DNA of 13,244 nt from an uncultured Lachnospiraceae bacterium (GTDB lineage: Bacteria; Bacillota; Clostridia; Lachnospirales; Lachnospiraceae), in NCBI GenBank assembly GCA_946409475.1, contig CAMJWQ010000053.1, forward strand, positions 1-13,244, in the 5' to 3' direction. How positions within the stretch are numbered: position 1 is the stretch's first letter; each line of letters starts with the position of its first letter. Of the stretch, positions 7,363-13,244 are shown in pieces. Under the pieces are notes generated by a model. The model worked only from the letters and a program-made list of their open reading frames with translations, did not search any database and was not told the origin of the DNA. The position numbers and the translations under genes are program-made.

Positions 7363-8091
7363 CTATTCATCCCAATTATGATATACATACTGCACATCAT
7401 CATCATCATCCAGTAAATCCAGTGTTCTTTGTAAGGATTTTATGGCATTTTCATCCGTCAAAGTCACCCAGGTCCGGGGGATTTTCGTAACCTCAGCTGA
7501 AGCCATATCAATATTCTGATCCTTTAATGCCGCATGAACCCGGTCAAAATCATCAGGACCGGTCATGATTTCGTAATAGTCTTCTTCCTCAGCGAAATCC
7601 TCAGCTCCCGCATCCAGGGCAAGCAGCATCAAATCATCTGCATTTTTTTCCCATTCTTCCCTGTCAATTATAATTTGTCCCTTTTCTTCGAACATAAAAG
7701 ACACACATCCCGGTGTCCCGATATTTCCGTTCCCCTTTGTAAAAGCACTCCGCACATTGGCAGCCGTACGGTTTTTATTATCCGTTAACGCCTCCACTAT
7801 AACAGCAATGCCATTTGGGCCGTATCCTTCATATGTAATATGCTCAAAATTCACGGCGCCCAAATCACCGGCTGCCTTCTTAATCCCTCTTTCTATGGTA
7901 TCATTAGGCATATTATTCGCCTTGGCTTTTGTTATCACATCCCGAAGCTTACTGTTTTGAGCAGGGTCCGCTCCTCCCTCTTTCACAGCTACGGCTATTT
8001 CGCGGCCTATAATAGTAAATACTTTTCCTTTTTTGGCATCATTTTTTTCTTTTTTATGTTTTATGTTGGCAAACTTTGAATGTCCTGACAT
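7363..8091 (-). CDS. yebC: YebC/PmpR/TACO1 family protein
   Basis: Highly conserved cytoplasmic protein (242 aa), long annotated as a transcriptional regulator. More recent work on the family ties it to translation, helping ribosomes through difficult sequences such as proline runs. The N-terminus MSGHSKFANIKHKK is the family signature, with Phe in place of the usual Trp at position 7. Other signature stretches are REIAVAVKEGG (30-40), ANNMPNDTIERGIKKA, YEGYGPNGIAVIVEALTDNKNRT and KGNGNIG. The acidic C-terminus (DDDDDVQYVYHNWDE) is also typical. AAGGAG precedes the ATG. It is the first gene of the operon ending at the 3224 terminator and has its own promoter. The family call is secure; which mechanism applies here is not visible. 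Confidence 0.97.
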   Translation of the reverse strand: MSGHSKFANIKHKKEKNDAKKGKVFTIIGREIAVAVKEGGADPAQNSKLRDVITKAKANNMPNDTIERGIKKAAGDLGAVNFEHITYEGYGPNGIAVIVEALTDNKNRTAANVRSAFTKGNGNIGTPGCVSFMFEEKGQIIIDREEWEKNADDLMLLALDAGAEDFAEEEDYYEIMTGPDDFDRVHAALKDQNIDMASAEVTKIPRTWVTLTDENAIKSLQRTLDLLDDDDDVQYVYHNWDE

Positions 8092-8126
8092 AATAACTCT
8101 CCTTTAAAACGATAAATTCACTCAAT

Positions 8127-8151
8127 GATAAAATACTAACACTGTTTTATC
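8127..8151 (-). repeat. Inverted repeat over the yebC promoter (possible operator)
   Basis: Perfect 7-bp arms GATAAAA / TTTTATC are separated by 11 nt. The element spans from the spacer of the yebC promoter through its -10 box to about the transcription start. It has no T run after it and the stem is AT-rich, so it is a poor terminator. A repressor site or chance AT-rich symmetry are the alternatives. Confidence 0.4.
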
Positions 8152-8161
8152 CTTTTTACAA
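8133..8161 (-). promoter_or_regulatory. Putative sigma-A promoter (extended -10) for the yebC operon
   Basis: On the minus strand, TTGTAA (8161-8156) is followed by a 17-nt spacer and TAGTAT (8138-8133), preceded by TGT, i.e. an extended -10. The start would be near 8126, leaving a leader of about 35 nt before yebC. It lies in the 78-nt gap after the CNNM gene. No terminator for that gene is seen, so read-through is also possible. Confidence 0.5.
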
Positions 8162-8169
8162 GTATACGA

Positions 8170-9474
8170 TTAGGAATTCTGTTCCTCATCCTCCTGCCTT
8201 TCCTCCAGCCTTCTAATGAGAACAGATTCTATCATTTTATTTTCTATTTTCAGTATTTTAAATAAGCACCCTTCATAAATAAAAGAAAATTCTTCATCAT
8301 CCGAAGGAATATGATCCAGTTTCGCAATAATAAATCCGTTTAACGTATCGAACTCATCCTCTTCAAACGGAATGGAAAGAAGCTCTTTTACTTCTTCCAA
8401 GGGTGTTCTTCCTTCACAGATAAAGGCATTGTCTTCCACCTGTTTCATATATTCCTCCACATCATCATGCTCATCAAATATATTACCCACGATTTCCTCG
8501 ACAATATCCTCCATGGCAATCAAACCGGAGGTTTGTCCGTATTCGTCCACCACTATCACCATATGAATCTTTGATTTTTGCATATTTTTCAGTAAAACGT
8601 CAATATTCCTGGTCTCGGGAATGAATACCGCCTCCATGATTAAGTCCTTAATGGCGGAAAGGGGCATATTCCGGTAATTACTCTCACTATAAAACTTCAT
8701 GGCATCCTTTAGATGAATGATTCCGATTATGTTATCCAGATTGTCCTCATAGACAGGATACCTGGAGTAATTTTCAGAGAGTATAAAAGCCATGGCCTCT
8801 TCTAAGGAATTACTTCCGTCAATGGCTATCATACCGGTTCTGTGCGTCATGATATCCTTTGCCTGTTTGTCTGCAAATTCAAAGACATTAGCGATCATTT
8901 CCGCTTCATCCGCATTAAAGATACCTTGTTCATGCCCTTCATTTACCATGGAAATGATTTCTTCTTCCGTTACATCTTCCATAAATTCATTCGGATCAAT
9001 ATGTAACATAATCATTATCACGGAGGCAGTTTTCGTTATTAAAAATATGAAAGGTCGTAACAGGACAATTAGTAAATGAACGAAGGTTATGTTCCCGTAT
9101 GCCCATTTATACGGATTCTTTAATGCTATATTTTTGGATAATACAATACCCAGGGATACCATTATGTAAGCACTGATTAAAAATACAAAAACAATTACCA
9201 TTCTGTGTTCGGAAAAACCCGCTATATACACACCAATCAGCAAATGCATAACAGTTACCGTTAATTGCAGTGTATTTACAAATGCAATAGGCTTTTTCTT
9301 TAAATTTAACAGTAATCCTGTCTTCCTCCCATCCTTAAAGGACTTACCTTCCCTGCCTTCCAATTCTTTTTCATTTATCGCCTGTAATGCAGAACTAAAT
9401 CCATACAACATAATCTGAACTGCGATCAAAAGGATAAATATCACTATCTTTATCACAGTGTCCTCGTCTGTCAT
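8170..9474 (-). CDS. CNNM/CorC (hemolysin C) family membrane protein with CBS pair
   Basis: 434-residue protein with the CNNM/CorB layout. A DUF21-type membrane domain (helices near 8-30, 64-86, 91-113 and 127-155) is followed by an acidic stretch VTEEEIISMVNEG (about 168-180), a pair of CBS domains (about 205-335, with EDNLDNIIGIIHLKDA and DEYGQTSGLIAMEDIVEEIVG) and a C-terminal CorC_HlyC domain ending near 425. The family exports magnesium or sodium, gated by nucleotide binding to the CBS pair. By eye, the residues usually conserved in the membrane ion site are not kept: the FFSAxE-like segment reads MLYGFSSAL, the GNN segment reads TVT, and GEILPK reads GIVLSK. Transport by this protein is therefore uncertain. 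The start follows AGGGAA by eight bases. It has its own promoter after mazF. Confidence 0.92.
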   Translation of the reverse strand: MTDEDTVIKIVIFILLIAVQIMLYGFSSALQAINEKELEGREGKSFKDGRKTGLLLNLKKKPIAFVNTLQLTVTVMHLLIGVYIAGFSEHRMVIVFVFLISAYIMVSLGIVLSKNIALKNPYKWAYGNITFVHLLIVLLRPFIFLITKTASVIMIMLHIDPNEFMEDVTEEEIISMVNEGHEQGIFNADEAEMIANVFEFADKQAKDIMTHRTGMIAIDGSNSLEEAMAFILSENYSRYPVYEDNLDNIIGIIHLKDAMKFYSESNYRNMPLSAIKDLIMEAVFIPETRNIDVLLKNMQKSKIHMVIVVDEYGQTSGLIAMEDIVEEIVGNIFDEHDDVEEYMKQVEDNAFICEGRTPLEEVKELLSIPFEEDEFDTLNGFIIAKLDHIPSDDEEFSFIYEGCLFKILKIENKMIESVLIRRLEERQEDEEQNS

Positions 9475-9510
9475 TAAGTAAATTCCCTACTTTCTTTCAT
9501 TCTTTTTGCC

Positions 9511-9539
9511 ATTCTACAATTAATTTTTTTATGCGTCAA
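9511..9539 (-). promoter_or_regulatory. Sigma-A promoter for the CNNM-family gene
   Basis: On the minus strand, TTGACG (9539-9534, five of six) is followed by a 17-nt AT-rich spacer and TAGAAT (9516-9511, five of six). This is the best promoter in the window. It lies within 40 nt of the mazF stop, and transcription should start near 9504, about 30 nt before the ATG. It makes the CNNM gene independent of the rex-acpS-nnr-alr-mazF operon. Confidence 0.75.
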
Positions 9540-9547
9540 GTACAGTA

Positions 9548-9895
9548 CTATGTATCTAATTCAAGGCTGATAAGTAATGCCCTGTTTACCTTTTCCAGTA
9601 AATTCTTGTCTAAATGACACACTTTATCTTTTAGTCTTTTCTTATCAATTGTCCGTAGCTGTTCCAATAAGATTACGGAATCCTTCATAATTTGGTATTT
9701 CCCCGCATCTAATTCCACATGTGTGGGAAGCTTTGCCTTATTCATTTTTGAAGTAATCGCCGCACATATAACCGTTGGACTGTGCTTATTTCCGGTATCA
9801 TTTTGAATAATCAGTACCGGCCGTATACCTCCCTGCTCCGATCCTATCACCGGTCTTAAATCTGCATAAAAGATATCTCCTCTTTTTATATTCAC
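9548..9895 (-). CDS. mazF: MazF/PemK-family endoribonuclease toxin (NdoA/EndoA type)
   Basis: Sequence-specific, ribosome-independent mRNA endonuclease (115 aa, matching Bacillus EndoA at about 116). It opens KRGDIFYADLRPVIGSEQGG, typical for the family. Arg25 (in GGIRPVLI) and Thr48 (in AAITSK) fall at the catalytic positions known in EndoA, so the enzyme looks intact. The start is a GTG at 9895-9893, supported by GGGGTG seven bases upstream; no nearby in-frame ATG fits. It follows alr by 82 nt. In B. subtilis the antitoxin gene ndoAI sits between alr and ndoA; here the gap holds no ribbon-helix-helix gene, and none is seen after mazF. Close EndoA relatives cut at UACAU; the specificity here is inferred. 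One UACAU lies across this gene's own stop codon. Confidence 0.95.
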   Translation of the reverse strand: MNIKRGDIFYADLRPVIGSEQGGIRPVLIIQNDTGNKHSPTVICAAITSKMNKAKLPTHVELDAGKYQIMKDSVILLEQLRTIDKKRLKDKVCHLDKNLLEKVNRALLISLELDT

Positions 9896-9952
9896 TATCT
9901 TACACCCCGATCTTAAAGTTCTAGCTTTAGTATTGCCAGCTTATCTGAGTGT

Positions 9953-9981
9953 ATTCTTAATTCGGCATTTTTCTTTATCAA
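9953..9981 (-). promoter_or_regulatory. Weak candidate promoter for mazF at the alr stop
   Basis: TTGATA (9981-9976, five of six) overlaps the alr stop codon and is followed by a 17-nt spacer and AAGAAT (9958-9953, four of six). If real, mazF could be made separately from alr. The -10 match is poor and the region is AT-rich, so chance is likely. Confidence 0.25.
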
Positions 9982-11150
9982 GCCATGGAAAAGCAGTCCC
10001 TGGTTTCTGTTACCCTTCCGTTTTTTATATAAATTCTGGGAATTCTTCTGCCCAGATCACATACGAATTCATAATTGAATCTCCCGGAAAGCTCCCCCAA
10101 TTCCTCTACCGTTAGAACAGCTCCCTTCGATTTTCCCACAAGCACAACCTCATCTAATTCTTTTACCTCTTCCATATGGGTAATATCCACCATAAACTGA
10201 TCCATACAGACCCGGCCTATAATGGGTGCTTTTTTCCCGTCTATGAGGACGAAGCCTTTATTGGACAGGGATCTTGGGTATCCGTCCCCATATCCTACGG
10301 GTATGGTGGCTATTTTCATTCTTTTTGCCGCCTTAAAGGTACCGCCGTAACTGACGCAGCTGCCCTCCTCAATCTCTTTGATATAGACAATTTTACTTTT
10401 TAAGGATAACACCGGTTTCAAATTAATCTTATTTTTATCCACCTCATTTGACGGCCATAAGCCATATAGAGTAATGCCGGCACGAACAACGTCCATGTTC
10501 GCTTCCTTCACTTCCACAATGCCCGCACTGTTGGAACAGTGCTTTACCGGTATGGTAATATTTTCTTTTCTTAGTGCGTCAACAAAGTCCCGGAACTTCT
10601 TTATTTGTTCATAGGTGGCTTTTTTATCTTTTTCATCAGCTTTTGCAAAGTGGGTAAATATTCCTTCCACCATGATGTTCGGCAAGGCAGCAATTTTTTT
10701 CACCAATTGGATTCCCTCATTATTGGGATTTACACCGATTCTGCTCATACCCGTATCCACCTTAATATGGACAAAAGCTTTCTTGCCTAATTGAACGGCC
10801 CTATCGGAAAGCTCCTTTGCCATATCGTATTTAAAGACGGTACCCCGAATCTCCCTATGTATCATTTCTTCATAACTGTCTGAAAAGGTATACCCTAATA
10901 TTAATATGGGCTTTTTAATATGATTTTTTCTAAGAATAACAGCTTCTTCAATAGTTGCTACGGCAAAGCCGAATACATATTCATAAGCTTCGATTTCATG
11001 GGCTATGGGAACCGCACCATGTCCGTAACCATCCGTTTTAATAACTGCCATCACCTTCGTATCCTTCGCAATATTTTGTTTCATCTGTTCTAAATTAAAC
11101 CTGACAGCATCTAAATCGATGGCTGCGCAAACCCTGTTATACCGTTTCAT
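9978..11150 (-). CDS. alr: Alanine racemase (PLP enzyme)
   Basis: Converts L-alanine to D-alanine for peptidoglycan (390 aa, normal length). The PLP lysine lies in VIKTDGYGHG (Lys38) at the start of the barrel. The opposing catalytic tyrosine is in SCVSYGGTF (Tyr268). HIKVDTGMSRIG (128-139), GIFTHFAKAD (163-172), CSNSAG and MDQFMVDIT are all family landmarks. The ATG overlaps the end of nnr by 14 nt, with AGAGG about nine bases upstream inside nnr, so translation is probably coupled. It sits between the NAD(P)HX repair gene and mazF, an arrangement common in Firmicutes. The lysine motif has Thr-Asp-Gly where many homologues have Ala-Asp-Ala, a conservative difference. Confidence 0.97.
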   Translation of the reverse strand: MKRYNRVCAAIDLDAVRFNLEQMKQNIAKDTKVMAVIKTDGYGHGAVPIAHEIEAYEYVFGFAVATIEEAVILRKNHIKKPILILGYTFSDSYEEMIHREIRGTVFKYDMAKELSDRAVQLGKKAFVHIKVDTGMSRIGVNPNNEGIQLVKKIAALPNIMVEGIFTHFAKADEKDKKATYEQIKKFRDFVDALRKENITIPVKHCSNSAGIVEVKEANMDVVRAGITLYGLWPSNEVDKNKINLKPVLSLKSKIVYIKEIEEGSCVSYGGTFKAAKRMKIATIPVGYGDGYPRSLSNKGFVLIDGKKAPIIGRVCMDQFMVDITHMEEVKELDEVVLVGKSKGAVLTVEELGELSGRFNYEFVCDLGRRIPRIYIKNGRVTETRDCFSMA

Positions 11151-12669
11151 CCTTTAACGCCTCTTTCGTTATCATTAATTTATTGATACCTGTTAATAAA
11201 TCCCTTGCCATCATACTGGTTTTCGCATTTGTTTTTGCTGCTTCATCACCGGCCAGGCCATGGATAAAGGTTCCCAGGCCGGCAGCCGGAAAGGGATCAT
11301 TTCCCTGTGCGAGCAAAGCACCAATGATACCTGTCAATACATCACCGCTGCCTGCCGTAGCCATACCATGGTTTCCCGAAAGATTGAGACATACTTTATT
11401 TCCGTCGGAAACAATACTGTGGCTGTCCTTACAGACGCATAGAATTCCGTTTTTTTTAGCAAATTGGAAAGTAATATCCATAATACCATCTTTCACCGTA
11501 TCGGTATTTTCACCGGTAAGCCTAGCCATTTCTCCCAGATGAGGAGTCAGTATCACCGGCTGCTTATGATTTTGCAGGAATTCCGGATTTTTTGCCAGTA
11601 TGGTCAGTGCGTCTGCATCCATTACCACCGGCTTATCCGTCCTCTGCAGTACTTTTTCCACTATTGCCGTTGTAAACCGTGAAATTCCAAGACCCGGTCC
11701 TATGGCAATCGCATCACACCAATTCATTGCCCTTTCCAAAAATGCCAAATCTATTTGCACTGTTTCCTCATTTGCAGGATATGTCTCCAAAACAGCTTCC
11801 GGAATCAAAGATTGTAAAATCTGCCTGTTGGTGTCAGCCGTCAGGATTTTTACTAATCCTACACCCGACCTATAGGCAGAAGAGGCGGATAAAAAAGCAG
11901 CCCCGCTCATATTTTCGGATCCGGCTATTAATAAAAGCCTGCCGTAGGTCCCTTTATGGGAATTTTCTCTTCTTTTTTTCAGTAATAATAAATCCTGTAA
12001 TTCATAAGTAAATATAAGGGGATTATTCCTGTCACATATATCCTCCCTCTGATAAATGCCAATATCCTTAACCAATAGCTTTCCCGCATAGGAGGCTCCC
12101 GGAAACAAATACAGGCCGACCTTGCCATAAGCAAAGGTAACGGTCATATCTGCTTTTACGGCTATATGATGAATCTTTCCCGTATCCGCATCTATCCCCG
12201 AGGGAATATCCACCGCTACCGTATAAGCAGGACTTTGATTCATATAAGTAACGGCCTTTTCATATTCTCCTGTTATATTTCTGGAAAGACCGATTCCAAA
12301 AACAGCATCTATAATAGTAGTATATTCTTTTTCCGGAATATTGTTAAAAAGTACGGGAATAGAATATTGATTTAAAATGGAAAGCTGCAATTTTGTAAGT
12401 GCGCTCATTTTTTCCTCTTTTCCGAGGATGACAACGGTAACGGTAACCTTTTGAAAATGCAAGAGACGCGCAACAGCCAATCCGTCACCTCCGTTATTTC
12501 CCGTTCCGCAGATGACTAACACCTGAGACAAATCCAGGCCTTCCCTGCTTAATTCCTCCACGACCGCTAAGGCAGCCCTTTCCATTAGAACGGCTCCCGG
12601 CATATTCATTTTTTCTATGGTATTTTTATCTAAATCCTGCATGACTGCCCGGTTAACCAAATATCTCAT
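11137..12669 (-). CDS. nnr: Bifunctional NAD(P)HX epimerase / ADP-dependent dehydratase
   Basis: Repairs hydrated NADH and NADPH: the N-terminal half epimerises R- and S-NAD(P)HX, and the C-terminal half removes water from the S form using ADP (510 aa, both YjeF domains present). The epimerase domain (1 to about 215) shows CGTGNNGGDG (54-63), DAVFGIG (121-127) and VDIPSGIDADTG (153-164). The dehydratase domain (about 235-500) shows KGTYGRLLLIAGS (239-251), SGAAFLSASSAYRSGVGLV, IGPGLG (323-328), VMDADAL (349-355), LTPHLGEM (374-381) and the catalytic AGSGD (439-443, Asp443). It starts within the acpS stop (ATGA), so translation is probably coupled. Both active sites look intact. It belongs to the acpS-nnr-alr gene string. 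Confidence 0.97.
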   Translation of the reverse strand: MRYLVNRAVMQDLDKNTIEKMNMPGAVLMERAALAVVEELSREGLDLSQVLVICGTGNNGGDGLAVARLLHFQKVTVTVVILGKEEKMSALTKLQLSILNQYSIPVLFNNIPEKEYTTIIDAVFGIGLSRNITGEYEKAVTYMNQSPAYTVAVDIPSGIDADTGKIHHIAVKADMTVTFAYGKVGLYLFPGASYAGKLLVKDIGIYQREDICDRNNPLIFTYELQDLLLLKKRRENSHKGTYGRLLLIAGSENMSGAAFLSASSAYRSGVGLVKILTADTNRQILQSLIPEAVLETYPANEETVQIDLAFLERAMNWCDAIAIGPGLGISRFTTAIVEKVLQRTDKPVVMDADALTILAKNPEFLQNHKQPVILTPHLGEMARLTGENTDTVKDGIMDITFQFAKKNGILCVCKDSHSIVSDGNKVCLNLSGNHGMATAGSGDVLTGIIGALLAQGNDPFPAAGLGTFIHGLAGDEAAKTNAKTSMMARDLLTGINKLMITKEALKDETV

Positions 12670-13031
12670 GCTTCACCCTCTCCTATGGCATAAGCGATTA
12701 CTGTTTCCTGCGTATTGGATATCGATACATGGATTCTGCCGATTTTAAGCTTTTTCCGGATTTCTTCCGCCCGTCCGTAAGTATTGACAAAGGGCTGTCC
12801 GTTTTCACGGCGGAGTACCTCTATCTCTATGGGCGAAAGCTCGGAAAATCCTGTTCCAAAGATCTTGGAAACAGCTTCCTTCACCGCAAAGCATCCGGCT
12901 AATTTGCTGCTGCTTTCGGAAAATGCCTTTCTTTCCTTTATTGTAAAATAACGCAATAAGAAAGCCTCTCTTTCACAGGCCTTCCTAATGCGTTCAATTT
13001 CAATAATATCAGTACCAACACCGATAATCAT
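12666..13031 (-). CDS. acpS: Holo-[acyl-carrier-protein] synthase
   Basis: Transfers 4'-phosphopantetheine from CoA to apo-ACP, activating fatty acid synthesis (121 aa, normal AcpS length; acts as a trimer). The magnesium ligands are visible as Asp8 in GVGTDIIEIERI and Glu52 in GCFAVKEAVSKIFGTG. The C-terminal motif reads HVSISNTQETVIAYA (101-115), with Asn106 where many homologues have His. The ATG overlaps the rex stop (ATGA) and its own stop overlaps the nnr start in the same way, so three genes are translationally linked. Function is secure from length, motifs and context. Confidence 0.96.
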   Translation of the reverse strand: MIIGVGTDIIEIERIRKACEREAFLLRYFTIKERKAFSESSSKLAGCFAVKEAVSKIFGTGFSELSPIEIEVLRRENGQPFVNTYGRAEEIRKKLKIGRIHVSISNTQETVIAYAIGEGEA

Positions 13032-13244
13032 TTTTTACCCTTCTCAGCTTCGTTAATTTTAATTTTCTTATTCCGGTTGATATTATAGGATAATTTCATC
13101 AAACTATCCGAAAGGTGAACATTTTCTACCAAAACATCATCCGGTAAATTCAAATCCACATGAGCAAAATTCCAAATTGCTTTTACATCGCAGGCTACCA
13201 CTCTTTCCGCAACCTCAATTGCAGCAGATTTTGGTATTGTAAGA
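13028..13244 (-). CDS. rex: Redox-sensing transcriptional repressor Rex, C-terminal end
   Basis: Only the last 71 residues are in the window; the DNA-binding domain and the start lie beyond base 13244. The fragment reads LTIPKSAAIEVAERVV, then IWNFAHVDLNLP and VENVHLSDSLMKLSYNIN, which match the end of the Rossmann NAD(H)-binding domain and the swapped C-terminal helix of Rex. A basic, hydrophilic tail ends in Lys-Lys before a TGA that overlaps the acpS ATG. Rex represses fermentation genes and is released by high NADH. Its link to NAD(P)HX repair two genes downstream suggests a redox-minded operon, though this grouping may only reflect shared ancestry. Confidence 0.85.
   Translation of the reverse strand, partial: LTIPKSAAIEVAERVVACDVKAIWNFAHVDLNLPDDVLVENVHLSDSLMKLSYNINRNKKIKINEAEKGKK

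Noticed and set aside
7363..7430. Run of Asp codons at the end of yebC as a repeat expansion
   Set aside because: An acidic C-terminus is usual in the YebC family.
9541..9555. TACA/TGTA symmetry after mazF as a terminator
   Set aside because: Four-base arms and no U tract; too weak to call.
9913..9981. 22-codon TTG-initiated frame between alr and mazF as a remnant antitoxin
   Set aside because: No ATG, no ribosome site clearly for it, far too short, and its sequence (AELRIHSDKLAILKLEL) does not resemble NdoAI/MazE.

Overview
The window is about 13.2 kb of low-GC, gene-dense bacterial chromosome. Every gene I can support lies on the minus strand, so transcription runs from high to low coordinates. 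Gene content and order (rex-acpS-nnr-alr-mazF; a ClpP-like TepA next to an FtsK/SpoIIIE translocase; a CFI-box protein beside yebC), strong AGGAGG-type ribosome sites and AT-rich gaps point to an anaerobic Clostridia-type Firmicute, probably Lachnospiraceae. That placement is inference from gene content, not from a search.

Region A (13244 to about 9548) is a tightly packed operon: the 3' end of rex (redox repressor), acpS (holo-ACP synthase), nnr (bifunctional NAD(P)HX repair), alr (alanine racemase) and a mazF/ndoA-type endoribonuclease toxin. rex/acpS and acpS/nnr overlap by ATGA, and nnr/alr overlap by 14 nt. No antitoxin gene lies between alr and mazF, where Bacillus has ndoAI. Region B (9539-8170) is a CNNM/CorC-type CBS-domain membrane protein with its own good sigma-A promoter; its membrane domain seems to have lost the family's usual ion-site residues.

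Region C (8161-3224) is a second operon with its own promoter, which sits inside an inverted repeat. It runs yebC, a zinc-ribbon/CFI-box protein of unknown role, O-acetylhomoserine sulfhydrylase (metY), a DPM1/GtrB-type family 2 glycosyltransferase and a short polytopic membrane protein with an unusual charged tail. A clear intrinsic terminator follows at 3252-3224. Region D (3205-1) holds tepA and an ftsK/spoIIIE translocase that runs off the left edge, with a promoter in the gap between them. This neighbourhood matches the B. subtilis tepA-spoIIIE order.

Most of the window is housekeeping: redox sensing, acyl-carrier activation, cofactor repair, D-alanine supply, translation, sulfur assimilation and chromosome segregation. 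The less ordinary points are the antitoxin-less MazF, the degenerate DUF21 membrane domain, the glycosyltransferase plus small GT-C-like membrane protein, the CFI-box protein, and two small ORFs around tepA. I see no CRISPR array, tRNA, rRNA, insertion sequence or prophage. No stretch over 300 bases is left without a gene.
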